This document shows positions 11,080 through 21,133 of a DNA stretch of 64,000 bases, one piece after another. The stretch is from NCBI GenBank assembly GCA_016081115.2, contig JABTTQ020002832.1, forward strand, positions 62,001-126,000, given 5' to 3'. Source of the DNA: Rehmannia glutinosa (Eukaryota > Streptophyta > Magnoliopsida > Lamiales > Orobanchaceae). The position numbers were made by a program, and so were the translations under genes. The notes beneath the pieces are model-generated. The model ran no database searches. It was not told the DNA's origin and saw only the letters and a program-made list of their open reading frames with translations. Position 1 is the first letter of the stretch. Every line of letters starts with the position of its first letter.

Positions 11080-12420
11080 CCGTGGTATGCGGACTTTGTC
11101 AACTACTTGGTATCGGAGTTCTACCTCCAGATTTATCACCGTATCAAAAGAAGAAATTCTTACATGATGTAAAGTTTTACATGTGGGACGATCCCCTACT
11201 CTTTAAGAGAGTGTGTGACAAAATAATAAGGAGATGCATACCTCAAGAAGAATGGGAGTGGAGTCCTACAACAAAGTGTCACTCTTCACCTGGGCGGACA
11301 TTTTGGCCCAACCCGCACTGGCCGAAGGTATTGCAGAGTGGGCTATACTTCGCCCACTCTATTTAATGATTGCTATTTGTTTGTGCAACAATGTGACAGT
11401 GTCAACGAATGGGCAACATTTCCGGAAAGGCACGAGATGCCGATGACAAACGAATCGAAGTTGAATTGTTCGATGTTTGGGGATTGACTTTATGGGCCCA
11501 TTTCCATCATCTTCGCTATCAATATATTCTACTTGCAAATGAGTATGTATCCCGTTGGGTAGAGACGATCCCCTCCAAAACAAATGATGCTCAAATTGTG
11601 ATGAAGTTCCTTAAGAAAAACATCTTTACTAGATTCGCACTCCAAGAGCTTTAATTAGCGATGGAGGGTCGCATTTTGTAAATAAATTGATGAGCAACTT
11701 GTTGGCAAAATATGGGGTCAAACATAAAGTTGCATTGGCATATCATCCACAAGCCAATGGACAAGGTAAGTAGCTAACAGGGAGATCAAACAAATCCTTG
11801 AAAAGACGGTGAATATCAATCGAAAAGATTGGGCGTTAAAATTGATGACGCTTTGTGGGCATACCTAGGACAACATATAAGACACCGCTGGGCACATCCC
11901 CTATCAACTTGTTTTCGAAATCGTGCCACTTAGGGTGGAGTTAGAACACAAGGCATTCGGGGGCGTCAAAAAGCTAAATATGGATTTTCGTAAAGCCGGC
12001 GAGGAAAGGTTGCTCCATTTGAATCGATGGAAGAGTTTCGAGATGAAGCTTACGAAAACTCCCGAATTTATAAGGAAAGAACCAAGAGGTGGCATGATAA
12101 GATGATCAAGAAAAGAGAGTTTTTACCGAGAATCGGTGCTCCTATACAATTCACGCCTTAAATTTTTCCCGGAAAACTCAAGTCTCAAGTGGATGGGCCA
12201 TTCGTGATAAAAAAGTATTGAATCCACCCGGATTGTAGAATTATTGACAAAAGAAGGTGAGACTTTCATGGTAAACGGCCAACGGATTAAGCACTACTTC
12301 CACCGAGGAAATCAAGAGGAGGTGACATCCACCACCTTGCGCGACCGTAATTTAACAAAACAGCGTCAAGCTAAAGACGTTAAATATAACGCTTGTTGGG
12401 AGGCAACCCAACGGTTTTTC
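11080..12420 (+). pseudogene. Athila integrase, disrupted
   Basis: The integrase order is preserved over several frames: a zinc-binding-like N-terminal part (11230-11440), the DDE core start with the YILLANEYVSRWVE segment and IVMKFLKKNIFTRF (11409-11654), SDGGSHFVNKLM near 11660-11690, KVALAYHPQANGQ near 11725-11765, and the C-terminal part (11923-12105 and onward to about 12420, with a GPFVIKK-like segment). Stops and frameshifts separate these parts. Integrase would insert the cDNA into the chromosome. Confidence 0.88.
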
Positions 12421-13285
12421 GTGTGACTTTCATTTTTGTGTGTGTTTAGTTTCAATTTTGTGTGATTTGAGTGATTTGATATGCGTGTTTCTATTAATGA
12501 GTGCGATTTGTGTGTTTTTGTTTCATTTTTGTGTGTTTTTATTCAAAAACAAAATACCTAAATTGTTAGACAAAAAGTGCGACGGTAACCCGTGCGTTGG
12601 CACACCACCCATGCGCCCGCAGAGAGTTGAGAAATTTCACGGGGTGGCGCACGGTAGCAGGTGCTTCGACGCACCACCCGTGCGCCATAGGGGCTGAAGG
12701 GGCTTAAATAAGACAGTTTTTAAATCGTTTCTTCATCCAAAATCTCTCCCAATCGCGCCCATCCCTCATACTTCATTGCCTTCAAAATTTCTTGTAATTT
12801 CTACCCAAATTCTCCTATTTAATCACTCCCCATCACATTAGAACCACAATTTGCATTATACTCAAGTTGGATTGAAGAAAAATTGAAGATAAAGCTCCTA
12901 GGGTTCAAGTTGTTCAATTTGTGTCGAAATTCGAAAATTCGGTAAGAGCATCGTTTTCCTTCCGAATTTCTTGTCAATTATGTAATGGGAATCATGATTG
13001 GTGCTAGCTTTGATATTTTTGCTATGTTTTGAATGAAAAACTCTTTGAAGCAATTTATCAAACACCTTGTGGGCTTGTGTAATTGAGGGTTGGATGAAAT
13101 ATTGATGAATAAGGCATGACCAATGATTGTTTGAGCTAATACTTGTCTAGAATGGCCATAATTTTTGCTTGCTTGGAGTAGTTGATCGATCAAAGTGAAG
13201 TAGGGAAGTGAATTTGCATCGCCTAATATGTTAGCTTTAATCCCCTACTTTGTTGTTGCCATTGATGATATGGGATGCTAATTGA
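12421..13285 (+). other. Athila spacer between integrase and the Athila ORF
   Basis: T-rich 'tgtgtgttt' repeats (12435-12550) are followed by a GC-rich module (12575-12690) related to the LTR and 9330-9450 blocks, with inverted 'ggcgcacggta' and 'gcaccacccgtgcgcc' arms. A leader-like segment with no coding follows. This is the usual place of a noncoding spacer before the envelope-position ORF of Athila elements. Confidence 0.6.
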
Positions 13286-14677
13286 ATGTATTTCGTGTAC
13301 AAATCCTTCATGGCCGAGCGAAGAAATCCTAGGGTGGAAGGAGACGTGCACGCGGGCGCACAACGAGACGTGGCACCGCCGAGAGGTAGACCAAAACAGT
13401 CCGTGGCATATGGGGTTGACTTGACAAACGCCGATGATCTTGAGCGATGGAATCGCTTGGGGTCGCCAAATAGCTCCATCCCGCTTATGCCGACGATGAC
13501 GTACCCAAACTTTGGGGATACATGAGGACGTTTGGCGTCTCTTTGCAAAGGTCGGATGGACAAATTTCATGAGCCGAAGGTGGCCGACCTTTAAACGATT
13601 CACATTGGAGTTTTTGAGTACCGTGGAAGTACTCAAACAAGCGGACTTTTGAACCATATATGATACGCTTTCGGTTGGGGAACGTCCGTAGACAATCTTC
13701 TATGACCCAATTGAACACCATTTTTGAGGTTCCAACGAACGCCGTACCCGCCCGATGCCCCATTATGATCAATATGACTTCTGGAGAATGCTTGTGGAAA
13801 ACACCAAACGGGGCCTATGTTGTATGCCGCACGGACCGCCAAAGCCTCTCGATCCGAATCCAGTTTTCCGGTACATACAACGCGTGATCGCACCCTCCGT
13901 GTTCGCCCGAGAAAATATTGGAGGGATGACTACAAAGGAGCTATATCTACTATGGTTTATGGTCACAAATACCCCCTACAACACACCGTCAATTTCGCAG
14001 AGCAAATAGAACAGATTAGCTTGGCGGGAAGGGGTACGATTTCTATAGGGGCCTCATTACCCCTATTGCCCGACATTTCAACGTCGACTTCCGAGGCTTG
14101 GAGCCTATTCCGGGCAAAGCACTCGGGTTAATTTGGCATCGTTGCACTACATGAAGTTCATAGCAAATGAAGACAACACGTTGGTACTTTCTACGAGAAG
14201 AAAGGTGCCGCATTTCCGTTGCCTAACCCACCATACACCACAAGCCGATACATTGGCGGATACCACCAACTTCCTAATGAACTCGACGCACATAACCGAA
14301 TTACAGAGGCTATAGATGCAAGGAAGAAGCGCAGAGTTGAAGGTTTCAGGATGAAGAGGATATGGTGGCGGAGGAGGAGGAACTACACAGACAAGAAATG
14401 GGGGTGGAACCTCATCACCCCCAAATTGGATATGATATACCCGAGTCCTCACACGGAGGCGATTACCCCGACGTTCTCAAAGCGGGGATCGTCCCAGACT
14501 TCTCATAGTGGAGGACCCCAACGCGCACTCGATTTTCAAGATATGTTATATGCGTTTGGGGAGGACTTGCGTCGGCAAAGAGAGGAGTTGAGGCAACAGG
14601 GGGAGGTTTTGAGGCACCATGGGGCTGTTTTTTTCGCGTTCAGCGAGCGCTATGATCGGCGTTTCGAAGAGACGTGA
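13286..14677 (+). pseudogene. Athila-specific ORF in the envelope position, disrupted
   Basis: The region holds pieces of the conserved plant 'Athila ORF-1' family, spread over three frames. They are an N-terminal segment (13286-13525, ending near SIPLMPTMTYPNFGD), a middle part with VFARENIGGMTTKELYLLW (about 13890-13950) and TNTPYN, and a Gln/Arg/Glu-rich C-terminal part (14219-14677, RRQREELRQQGEVLRHHGAVF) that looks coiled-coil forming. The family's function is unknown. Its place after integrase is the position of the putative envelope gene in this lineage. No signal peptide or convincing transmembrane segment was seen. Confidence 0.8.
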
Positions 14678-16168
14678 CAAGTGCTCCAACAGATTACAAA
14701 TGTGGCATATTTCCTAAGGCCACTTCCCACCGCCGCCACCGCAGATGATTCGGTATATCCCCACTTTTCGTTATTGAAATTTTATTTTTCCCCTTAGACA
14801 CTATAATTTCATTCAAGTTTGGGGAGAGATAGTATTTTAATATATGAAAAGTGTGGATACAAAAAAATCATGCATTTCGTGTTTTCATATAGTTGCATTA
14901 GAGCATTCTAGGTTGCATTTGCATTAGAGCACGTTTATAGCTTTAGCACGTCTATTGCTTTCGTAGTGGTTAGAGTGAGTTGACCGGGCATGTTGCAACT
15001 TGTGGTTTTGTGTGTTGATTGATAATTCATATTGTTGGGATTGGATGTTGGTTATGAGTTGATTGAGCCTTGAATAGATGGCATTGAGCATGTTGATATG
15101 GAAAACTTGGTTTGATGCTTTGAATTACATAATTGCAAGCCTCGTGAGCTTTTGAGCCTTTTCGCTTGTATCTTGTGCGATCTTGTTGTGATTTGAGTGT
15201 ATCATTCATGTTGTTAAAATTCTAGAACTTGCTTGGGTATCTCTGTCAAGGCCACATGTTGTATGCGAATTGTGAATGTGATTAAAGGACATCTTTGCTA
15301 GCCTTTCAAACCTTTTACCTACCTAAAGATGTTGAAATTCCTATTTAGCCAAGTTGAGCCTATAGCCTATTTCTTTGATAACCACAAAATTTAACCCTTG
15401 ATCTTAATATATCCATCACCTTAAACTCGAATGTATAGCGTTGAGTAAAGGAATGAATGAGGATGAATGGGTGGGAATTGAAAAGTAGGATAAGAGGGCA
15501 TACTTGGTTAAATGGAACAAAAATAGGAAGGAAAGGAGTTGAAAAAAAAAAGTGTTGAAAATGCACAAATGAAAAAAATTGAAAAGTTGATAAACTTGGG
15601 GGCGAAGGATTGTGATTTGAGGTGATTCTCAAAAGAAAGAAAGGAAATGGAGATAAATAAAGTTGATAAAAATGAGGGATGATTGGAGTAGCATATGGGA
15701 TTGTAATGAAAATGATTGATATGCTCATCGATCTATATACTCGAGTTTGAGTCACTTTATCCAAAATTTCCTACCCAAACCAAAGAGCCTTCATTACAAC
15801 CAAATGAGAAAGTCCTTTTTGATTCACAAATTGCATACACTCTAGTGGCGGAGATATGAGACGAATTGCAAGCCTATGGTAATTTTGCGACATCGAATTG
15901 ATTTGAGCGTAAACACGCCCTATATCCTCGTGAGATGAGAGTATACACTTAACTTTGAGAGTTGGAATTGAGCATTTCACTTTGTTTTACTTGAGGCGTG
16001 TTCTTTGATCGATATTTGAGGCTTGATTGGGTTGTGCTCAACATTCATGACAAACAATATGGATCTTCCTGTGGGTTCTCTGTGCTTACTGTTTTTCATA
16101 TCCCGTTGTGCCTTATCGTGTTCTAAACATTGTTGATCGGGACGGTCACAGTTTAAGTTTGGGGATTT
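14678..16168 (+). other. Athila 3' internal noncoding region
   Basis: A long AT- and purine-biased region without coding. Two 'aagtttgggga' polypurine-like tracts are present, one near 14815 and one directly before the 3' LTR (16155-16168). The second is the likely plus-strand primer for reverse transcription. The last 430 bp occur a second time at 4739-5168. Confidence 0.65.
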
Positions 16169-17680
16169 TGATAGGTGTGAGTTTTGCATGTATTTAGAGG
16201 CGTATTTCTGGCTATAATGATGGGTAAACATGCACATACTGCGTTAAATGTTACATATTCACTCATTGTGGAAAAGATATTACACTTTGCTTATTTTGTA
16301 GGAATTTCATGATATATGAAGCAAATTGAATACGAATACGAGGATAGCAAAGTGGAAACACGGAGAATTGAGTGAGTATACGAAAAGTAAAGTCAAAAAG
16401 AGCGAAAGTTGAGCGCCTAAGGAAAAGACAGGGGGCACACGGGTTGGGCGTGCCTAGAGCTGCAACATGGCGCACGGGTAGCCCATGCATCGACGTATGA
16501 CCCGTGCGCCCTACAGAGAATAGATGAGTTCAACCGGGATGGCGCACGGGTAGCTCGTGCACCCACGCACCACCTGTGCGCCCTACAGAGACTTGGATTA
16601 TTTCAACAGGTGGCGCACGGGTAACCCGTGCTCCGACGCACCACCCGTCTCTGTCTCGCGCTGAATCCCATAACTGGCAAAGATTATGCCCTAAACTTGA
16701 AGGTGGGTATAAAAAGGCTTTTTTTTTTTTTTTTTTTTTTGGGGGCGACACAAGGATATTCTCTGGCATTTTTGGGATCTACAATACAAGACAAGAGTCA
16801 ACTCTTGGAAGAGGATATCAAGGAAACAATCGGGTTGCATCGGAGCTTGAAGAACGGAGATATATCGAGAGATTGTCGACGTTCCTAAGTTTTTCTTGCT
16901 TCTCTTTTAGTTTCAATCTTTCATTTTCATTTGTAATGGCTTTGAACATTTTGTTTATAAGTTGTTTAGAAATCATGTGTATCTAAACTCTTGAGATTTC
17001 CGGGTATTGGAAGCAGATTAATGAACTCTTGTTGGATGTTTTAATCTTAGTTGAAGTTATTATCTTGAAGCCTATTTGAGTATTTTGAGCTTATTGTTGT
17101 TTTATCACTTGATCAATGATTTAACTTGTTTGATATATTGATTCATAATTCGAGAGAGATGAGTTTCAATATTAGATCTTGAATACTCGACACAAATATT
17201 TGCATGAATCGAGAGGTTTGTAAATATTTGTGGGGACATTTGATCTTTTAAACTTTTGGGAGTTGAATGCTTCATGTTGAGTAGAGATGCTAGCATAAGT
17301 ATTTCAATCTACGTTTTATATGCATCTCGAGAGGGAGGGTAAAATAGCTTTGTGATCGTCTTATATGAATATTGATAATAACGTGGCTTGATTAAACCGG
17401 ACAACAAGAGGATTATTAATCGAAACCTTAACTCGAAATCCATTTCATTATCTTGATACTTCTATCATTTGTATTATCTTAATCTTGTGTTTTAGTGATT
17501 TAAATTGTCTTGATCTCAATACAACAATCATCAAATTTCGATCGCCTAAATAAAAATAAGACTATCTTGGATCAATACTTAGCATATTAATTTATTAGTC
17601 TCCGTGGATACGACCTTGCTTACCCTATTCTATAAACTACACCGTACACTTTGCGGTGAAGCTAAAAAAATAGACAAACA
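16169..17680 (+). repeat. Athila 3' LTR
   Basis: This 1512-bp LTR is the partner of 5169-6687. It starts TGATAGG and ends GACAAACA, followed by TSD ATAGA (17681-17685). Differences from the 5' LTR between about 6000 and 6687 are roughly 3-4 substitutions but 6 or more short indels. The poly-T after the TATA box has expanded to 20. Confidence 0.92.
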
Positions 17681-18107
17681 ATAGACCATCCAGTCCCCGA
17701 ATACTATTTCAAATACCATTATCCGTTTTGGGAATGCACGGGGACGGGGAATTCCATTCGGGAAACAGGTCCCCGTGGGGAATTGGGGTCTCCGTTTTGT
17801 ATTTATTCATAAAAAAGGTATAAAAATAAAACGAATTGGATATGTAACGCGTAAGAAGAAGAATGACATAAGCAATAATTTAAAATAGATAAAAGTATCA
17901 TGAATTACTAATCTTATAATAACTCCACAATGTAAAATACCTTAACAAATTGAGTTAAATAAAATAATTTTCGAAATACAAAGTCTTGTAATCTTAAAAA
18001 TAAAATATCATTACAATATAAAACACACAATTTTTAAGGTTTAATTTTAAGATTTAATAAAATAAAAATATATAAACATAATTAATATTAATAGTATATA
18101 AATAATA

Positions 18108-18111
18108 TATA

Positions 18112-18144
<33 letters not shown>
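18108..18144. repeat. (AT)n microsatellite
   Basis: A dinucleotide run directly left of the Pack-type TIR element. A matching run (about 19666-19688) lies directly right of it, so the element inserted in a TA repeat and its target duplication cannot be read. Confidence 0.85.
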
Positions 18145-18147
<3 letters not shown>

Positions 18148-18874
18148 GATCCAATGAGACCACATTTTATGGTGAGGTAGTGTGGACTAATCTCAACCCT
18201 CCCTCATTTACATCAAAGGCTAGGAATAATTTGGGATAATAATACATTAACCATTTAATTAAATCCCAAAATGGGTAAATTTGTTAAAACAAACATGTGG
18301 GGGACCATCCAAATATAGAATCAGTTATTAGGAGAGAGAAAATCACGTGGGGAGAGAGAAAATTGCACTGGGAGAGAGAAAATCCCGCATGTGCTCGCCA
18401 TGCAAAGATGTTGTACATTTATCGGTGATTTGTTGTATACTTAACACTATTTTATCGTATGTTTAACATAATTTTACTACATATTAAAACGGTCAAACAA
18501 TAACATGTGGGGACCGTGTATTAAAGAATCAATTATATATACAGAGAGAATCACACTCATTAACATGTGGGGACCGTAGATTAAGTAAATCGAGTTATAG
18601 AGAGAGAGAGAAAATTATGTTCATTATTATATCGTATATTTAACATATATTTATTGTATATTTAATACTATTATGGTGTATATTTAACATATTTGTACTA
18701 TTTATTACAATTGTCAAACAAAAATATAAGTATACAACAAAACACATATAAGTATACAAATAAACACATATAAGTATACAACAAAAACATAAGTATACAA
18801 AGAACATAAATATATACATAAAAATTAACTACTTATACATGTATACATCGAAAAACATATAAGTATACAAGAAT

Positions 18875-18949
18875 TTAATTCGCCTCCTCGTAGGCCCTCA
18901 TTTTCTCCACGTCAAGCATCATCTTCTTCACCAATCCTCCAATCATGTC
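18875..18949 (-). pseudogene. Exon-like captured fragment (C-terminus of an unknown protein)
   Basis: The minus strand reads 24 codons (DMIGGLVKKMM... MRAYEEAN) and then TAA, with AG immediately upstream of the first codon as in a splice acceptor. Codon content and GC differ from the AT-rich flanks. I do not recognise the protein. It is probably a captured terminal exon. Confidence 0.4.
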
Positions 18950-19183
18950 CTTTATTAAAACCCCAAAAATGAATTAAGTAGAGAAAACTACATAGCAAAT
19001 CCTTATAATTTTATAGGATAATTTTTTTTTTTTTTTGTAATTAGATCAAGCCTAAGGTAACTTTTGAAATAATCCATTTTGAATTTCCTAAATACGTAAA
19101 TCATCTAAAAAATTCTTGTATAATTTTCGTAACGCAATAATGGCGCCACATTTGGTTCGTGAACGCCCACAACATAATCTACA

Positions 19184-19499
19184 TCACATGTGATGAGTCG
19201 CGTATGCAATTAGTGAACCACCGCGCAAGCGGTGTTCGACGACCAAGTTCGCGAGGGACCCGGTGGTGGTGGTGCTGCATTTCGTGTTGGTGAGGCAGTC
19301 GGAGAACAGGGTCGAGTGGGTGGAATTCAACACGAATGACAATGCCATGATGAACACACTCAACGGCCGGACCTCCGCCATGAGAGGTTTACCGAGGGAT
19401 GTGATCGCCAACGCCATCGATCTCGAGGAGCAGCAGAGAATCTCAAGTTTTCACGGTGGGAGACGTTGTTTTTCAGCGGCGGGTTTCAACAGATTTTGA
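19184..19499. pseudogene. GC-rich captured gene fragment, unidentified
   Basis: This is a block of clearly higher GC than the rest of the region. It has open frames on the plus strand (19263-19499, including RGLPRDVIANAIDLEEQQ) and the minus strand (19184-19417). Neither matches a family I can name. The abrupt composition change inside a TIR element argues for capture from a host gene. Strand and frame are undetermined. Confidence 0.4.
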
Positions 19500-20003
19500 T
19501 TTGGTGTAATTATACAATCACAATATTGTCCTTTACAGATTTAAAATAAATTAAAAATTGCTATTAAATGGGTAAATCTCAACCATCTAAAATTACGATT
19601 TGTGGACATGATTAGTCCATATCTTTGTGTCACTCTAATGATGTGGTCTCATTTGATCCTATTCCTATATATATATATATATATATATTTGGTGAACGGG
19701 CACGAGGATGGGGAATTCCCGCTTTATCTAATCGGGATGGGGGATATAAATACAAACCTCATCTCATCCCCGATTTTATAAAGCGGGTAATCACCATCCC
19801 CGCTCCCATTCCCGAATTAACCGGGATTCTCCGTCTCATTTTATTCGATTTACCAATGGGAATGGTTTCCCATGGGAATTTTGTCATCCCTACCCGTTAT
19901 CTTTCGTTTCTTTGAAATTCAACTCCTCCTCGAACCAAGACTCCCAACTTATTAAAAAAAAAATTATATTTTGACATACCTTCGGTAGCTTGAATAAATA
20001 TTA

Positions 20004-20251
20004 GGGATAATTACAAAAAGTACTGAGGTTTGACCTAATTACAAAACAAAAAAACCCAACTAACTTTAAAACTTACAAAAAGTACCCGAGGTTTGATTTA
20101 GTGTTAAAATTAAGGGTAATATGCAATAATTTTACAAATATGAAGGGGATTTGAAATATATTTCAAACCTCGGGGTACTTTTTGTTAGTTTTAAAGTTAG
20201 TGGTTTTTTTGTAATTAGGTCAAACCTCGTGGTACTTTTTGTAATTATCCC
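20004..20251. mobile_element. MULE-type MITE with a perfect 9-bp TSD
   Basis: This 248-bp element has long inverted repeats (GGGATAATTACAAAAAGTAC at 20004, and its complement ending 20251) extending over about 45 bp with few mismatches. TAAATATTA flanks it exactly at 19995-20003 and 20252-20260. A 9-bp duplication is the Mutator superfamily signature. A related copy ends at 238. Confidence 0.88.
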
Positions 20252-20260
20252 TAAATATTA

Positions 20261-20690
20261 TTTTGTTTGAAAAAGAGTGTTATAATAATTTGCGTGAGGC
20301 GGTGTGGAATTGGGTTCAAGGATACAACGAAAAATTTCTTTCCGAGCGGGTAAGGAAATCTCGTGAAAGCCGTTTCTTCAATCTATCCCTAGTTATGCAA
20401 GGGTTGTTTCAAGATCCCAAAACTCTTACTAGGGATATTGAGTCACTTATTACTTCTTTTGGTGGGGAAATCAGGGATATGATAGTGTCCATTGGATCAA
20501 ATGGAGTTATTTATGTGGTATCAAAAGAGAGGGTAAGTTTCTTAAGGGCTTATTCGTGAACTTTTTTCGGAAAGTGATACACAACTCATTTTGGGTATTC
20601 CACTTGCTCGACATCCTAGAGAAGATCAGTTGGTATAGCATTACAACCGCAACGAGAAGTATTCAGTTCGATTTTCTTTAACATGAATTC
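20261..20690 (+). pseudogene. LINE (L1-like) reverse transcriptase fragment
   Basis: The frame 20263-20559 reads NNLREAVWNWVQGYNEKFLSER and, after a frame disturbance, PKTLTRDIESLI. These match the RT C-terminal region of plant LINEs (W..K.LS..GKE, LPK.L...I). Downstream, another frame at about 20560-20680 reads DTQLILGIPLARHPREDQLVWHYNRN-like sequence, the zinc-binding segment after RT in these elements. There are several frameshifts, no poly-A tail and no second ORF. Confidence 0.75.
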
Positions 20691-21133
20691 TAGGCAAAGA
20701 CCAGCAATAAAACATGAAGTTAAAACTAAACTGAAGAAATTAGAAATAAAAATAAGAAATAGATTGAAAGTAGGAACACAATCGAATAATAAATCTTGAA
20801 AGGAGATGGGACCCAAAATGTTTTGCTAGACTAAAATTGCAATTTCAAAATTACGGTACTAATTTTGCATTTGTCCCAAAATTTTAAGAACAATATACAA
20901 AGCATGAGCTGCCTAGCTTTCTTCTACTAGGAGGCATAAAATTAACGATATCCAAAATTCTTCTGTATACCAAATAAGCTTTTTCGTTCCACAACATACA
21001 TGAAATTGCAACGGAAATTCATCAAACTAGATAGAACAGGGGCACTGATTGTATTCCAAATAGAATGCATAATCTGAAAACAAACAATCCAAAGTGTTAA
21101 GAGTTATTCTATAAATAACAGGTAATTAGCAAA
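20691..21133. other. Intergenic DNA downstream of F-box copy 2
   Basis: AT-rich and without recognisable coding. It may contain the 3' flank of the F-box gene. Confidence 0.5.

Larger units (their letters stand above)
4526..17680 (+). mobile_element. Athila-type Ty3-gypsy retrotransposon, composite with three LTR segments
   Basis: The plus-strand order is: truncated LTR (4526-4738), 3'-internal fragment (4739-5168), complete LTR (5169-6687), tRNA-Asp primer site, gag, protease, RT, RNase H, integrase, Athila-specific ORF, 3' internal region, and complete LTR (16169-17680). The outer TSD is ATAGA. LTRs are about 1.5 kb, start TGATAGG and end ACA. The polyprotein is broken at many points, so the copy is non-autonomous as read. 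The two full LTRs are very similar, which points to a recent origin. Confidence 0.95.
18146..19660. mobile_element. Pack-type TIR element with captured GC-rich fragments
   Basis: Terminal inverted repeats AGGATCCAATGAGACCACAT (18146) and the complement of AGGATCAAATGAGACCACAT (ending 19660) extend imperfectly over about 50-60 bp (to GGACTAATC). Long TIRs and no transposase suggest a Mutator-like non-autonomous element. The interior contrasts with its surroundings. A short exon-like segment lies at 18875-18949, and a GC-rich block with open frames on both strands lies at about 19190-19495. This is the pattern of transposons that capture host gene pieces. Confidence 0.65.
4485..19892. mobile_element. 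hAT-2, non-autonomous hAT carrying large nested insertions
   Basis: The ends are TAGGGATGGCAAT at 4485 and the complement of TAGGGATGACAAA ending at 19892. The flanking 8-bp sequences are CCCGGTAT (4477-4484) and CCCGTTAT (19893-19900), a hAT-sized target duplication with one mismatch. The element's own sequence is only 4485-4525, 17686-18145 and 19661-19892. Both inner segments contain 'cggggatgggg'-type runs typical of this family. The rest is an Athila retrotransposon and a TIR element inserted later. No transposase was seen. Confidence 0.75.
3308..19977 (+). mobile_element. SINE split by nested hAT insertions (span includes TSDs)
   Basis: The 14-base sequence TTATATTTTGACAT occurs at 3308-3321 and again at 19964-19977. 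Between them, once two hAT insertions are set aside, three pieces remain (3322-3329, 4445-4484, 19901-19963) that read as a roughly 111-bp unit. It has a tRNA-like head containing the palindromic B box GGTTCGAACCC (4469-4479) and a tail of ATT plus 10 A. This is the layout of a short tRNA-derived SINE with a perfect target duplication. The interior 16 kb is accounted for by hAT-1 and hAT-2, which have their own 8-bp target duplications. Confidence 0.75.

Noticed and set aside
13223..13893. Several minus-strand frames over 80 codons
   Set aside because: They are shadows of the plus-strand Athila ORF, which has recognisable motifs.
15360..15764. 134-codon minus-strand frame with hydrophobic Phe-rich content
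   Set aside because: Antisense to the purine-rich 3' region of the Athila element; composition effect, no family.
19995..20260. Tourist or Stowaway MITE (3-bp or TA duplication)
   Set aside because: The flanking identity extends to exactly 9 bp, fitting Mutator-type rather than PIF/Harbinger or Mariner.
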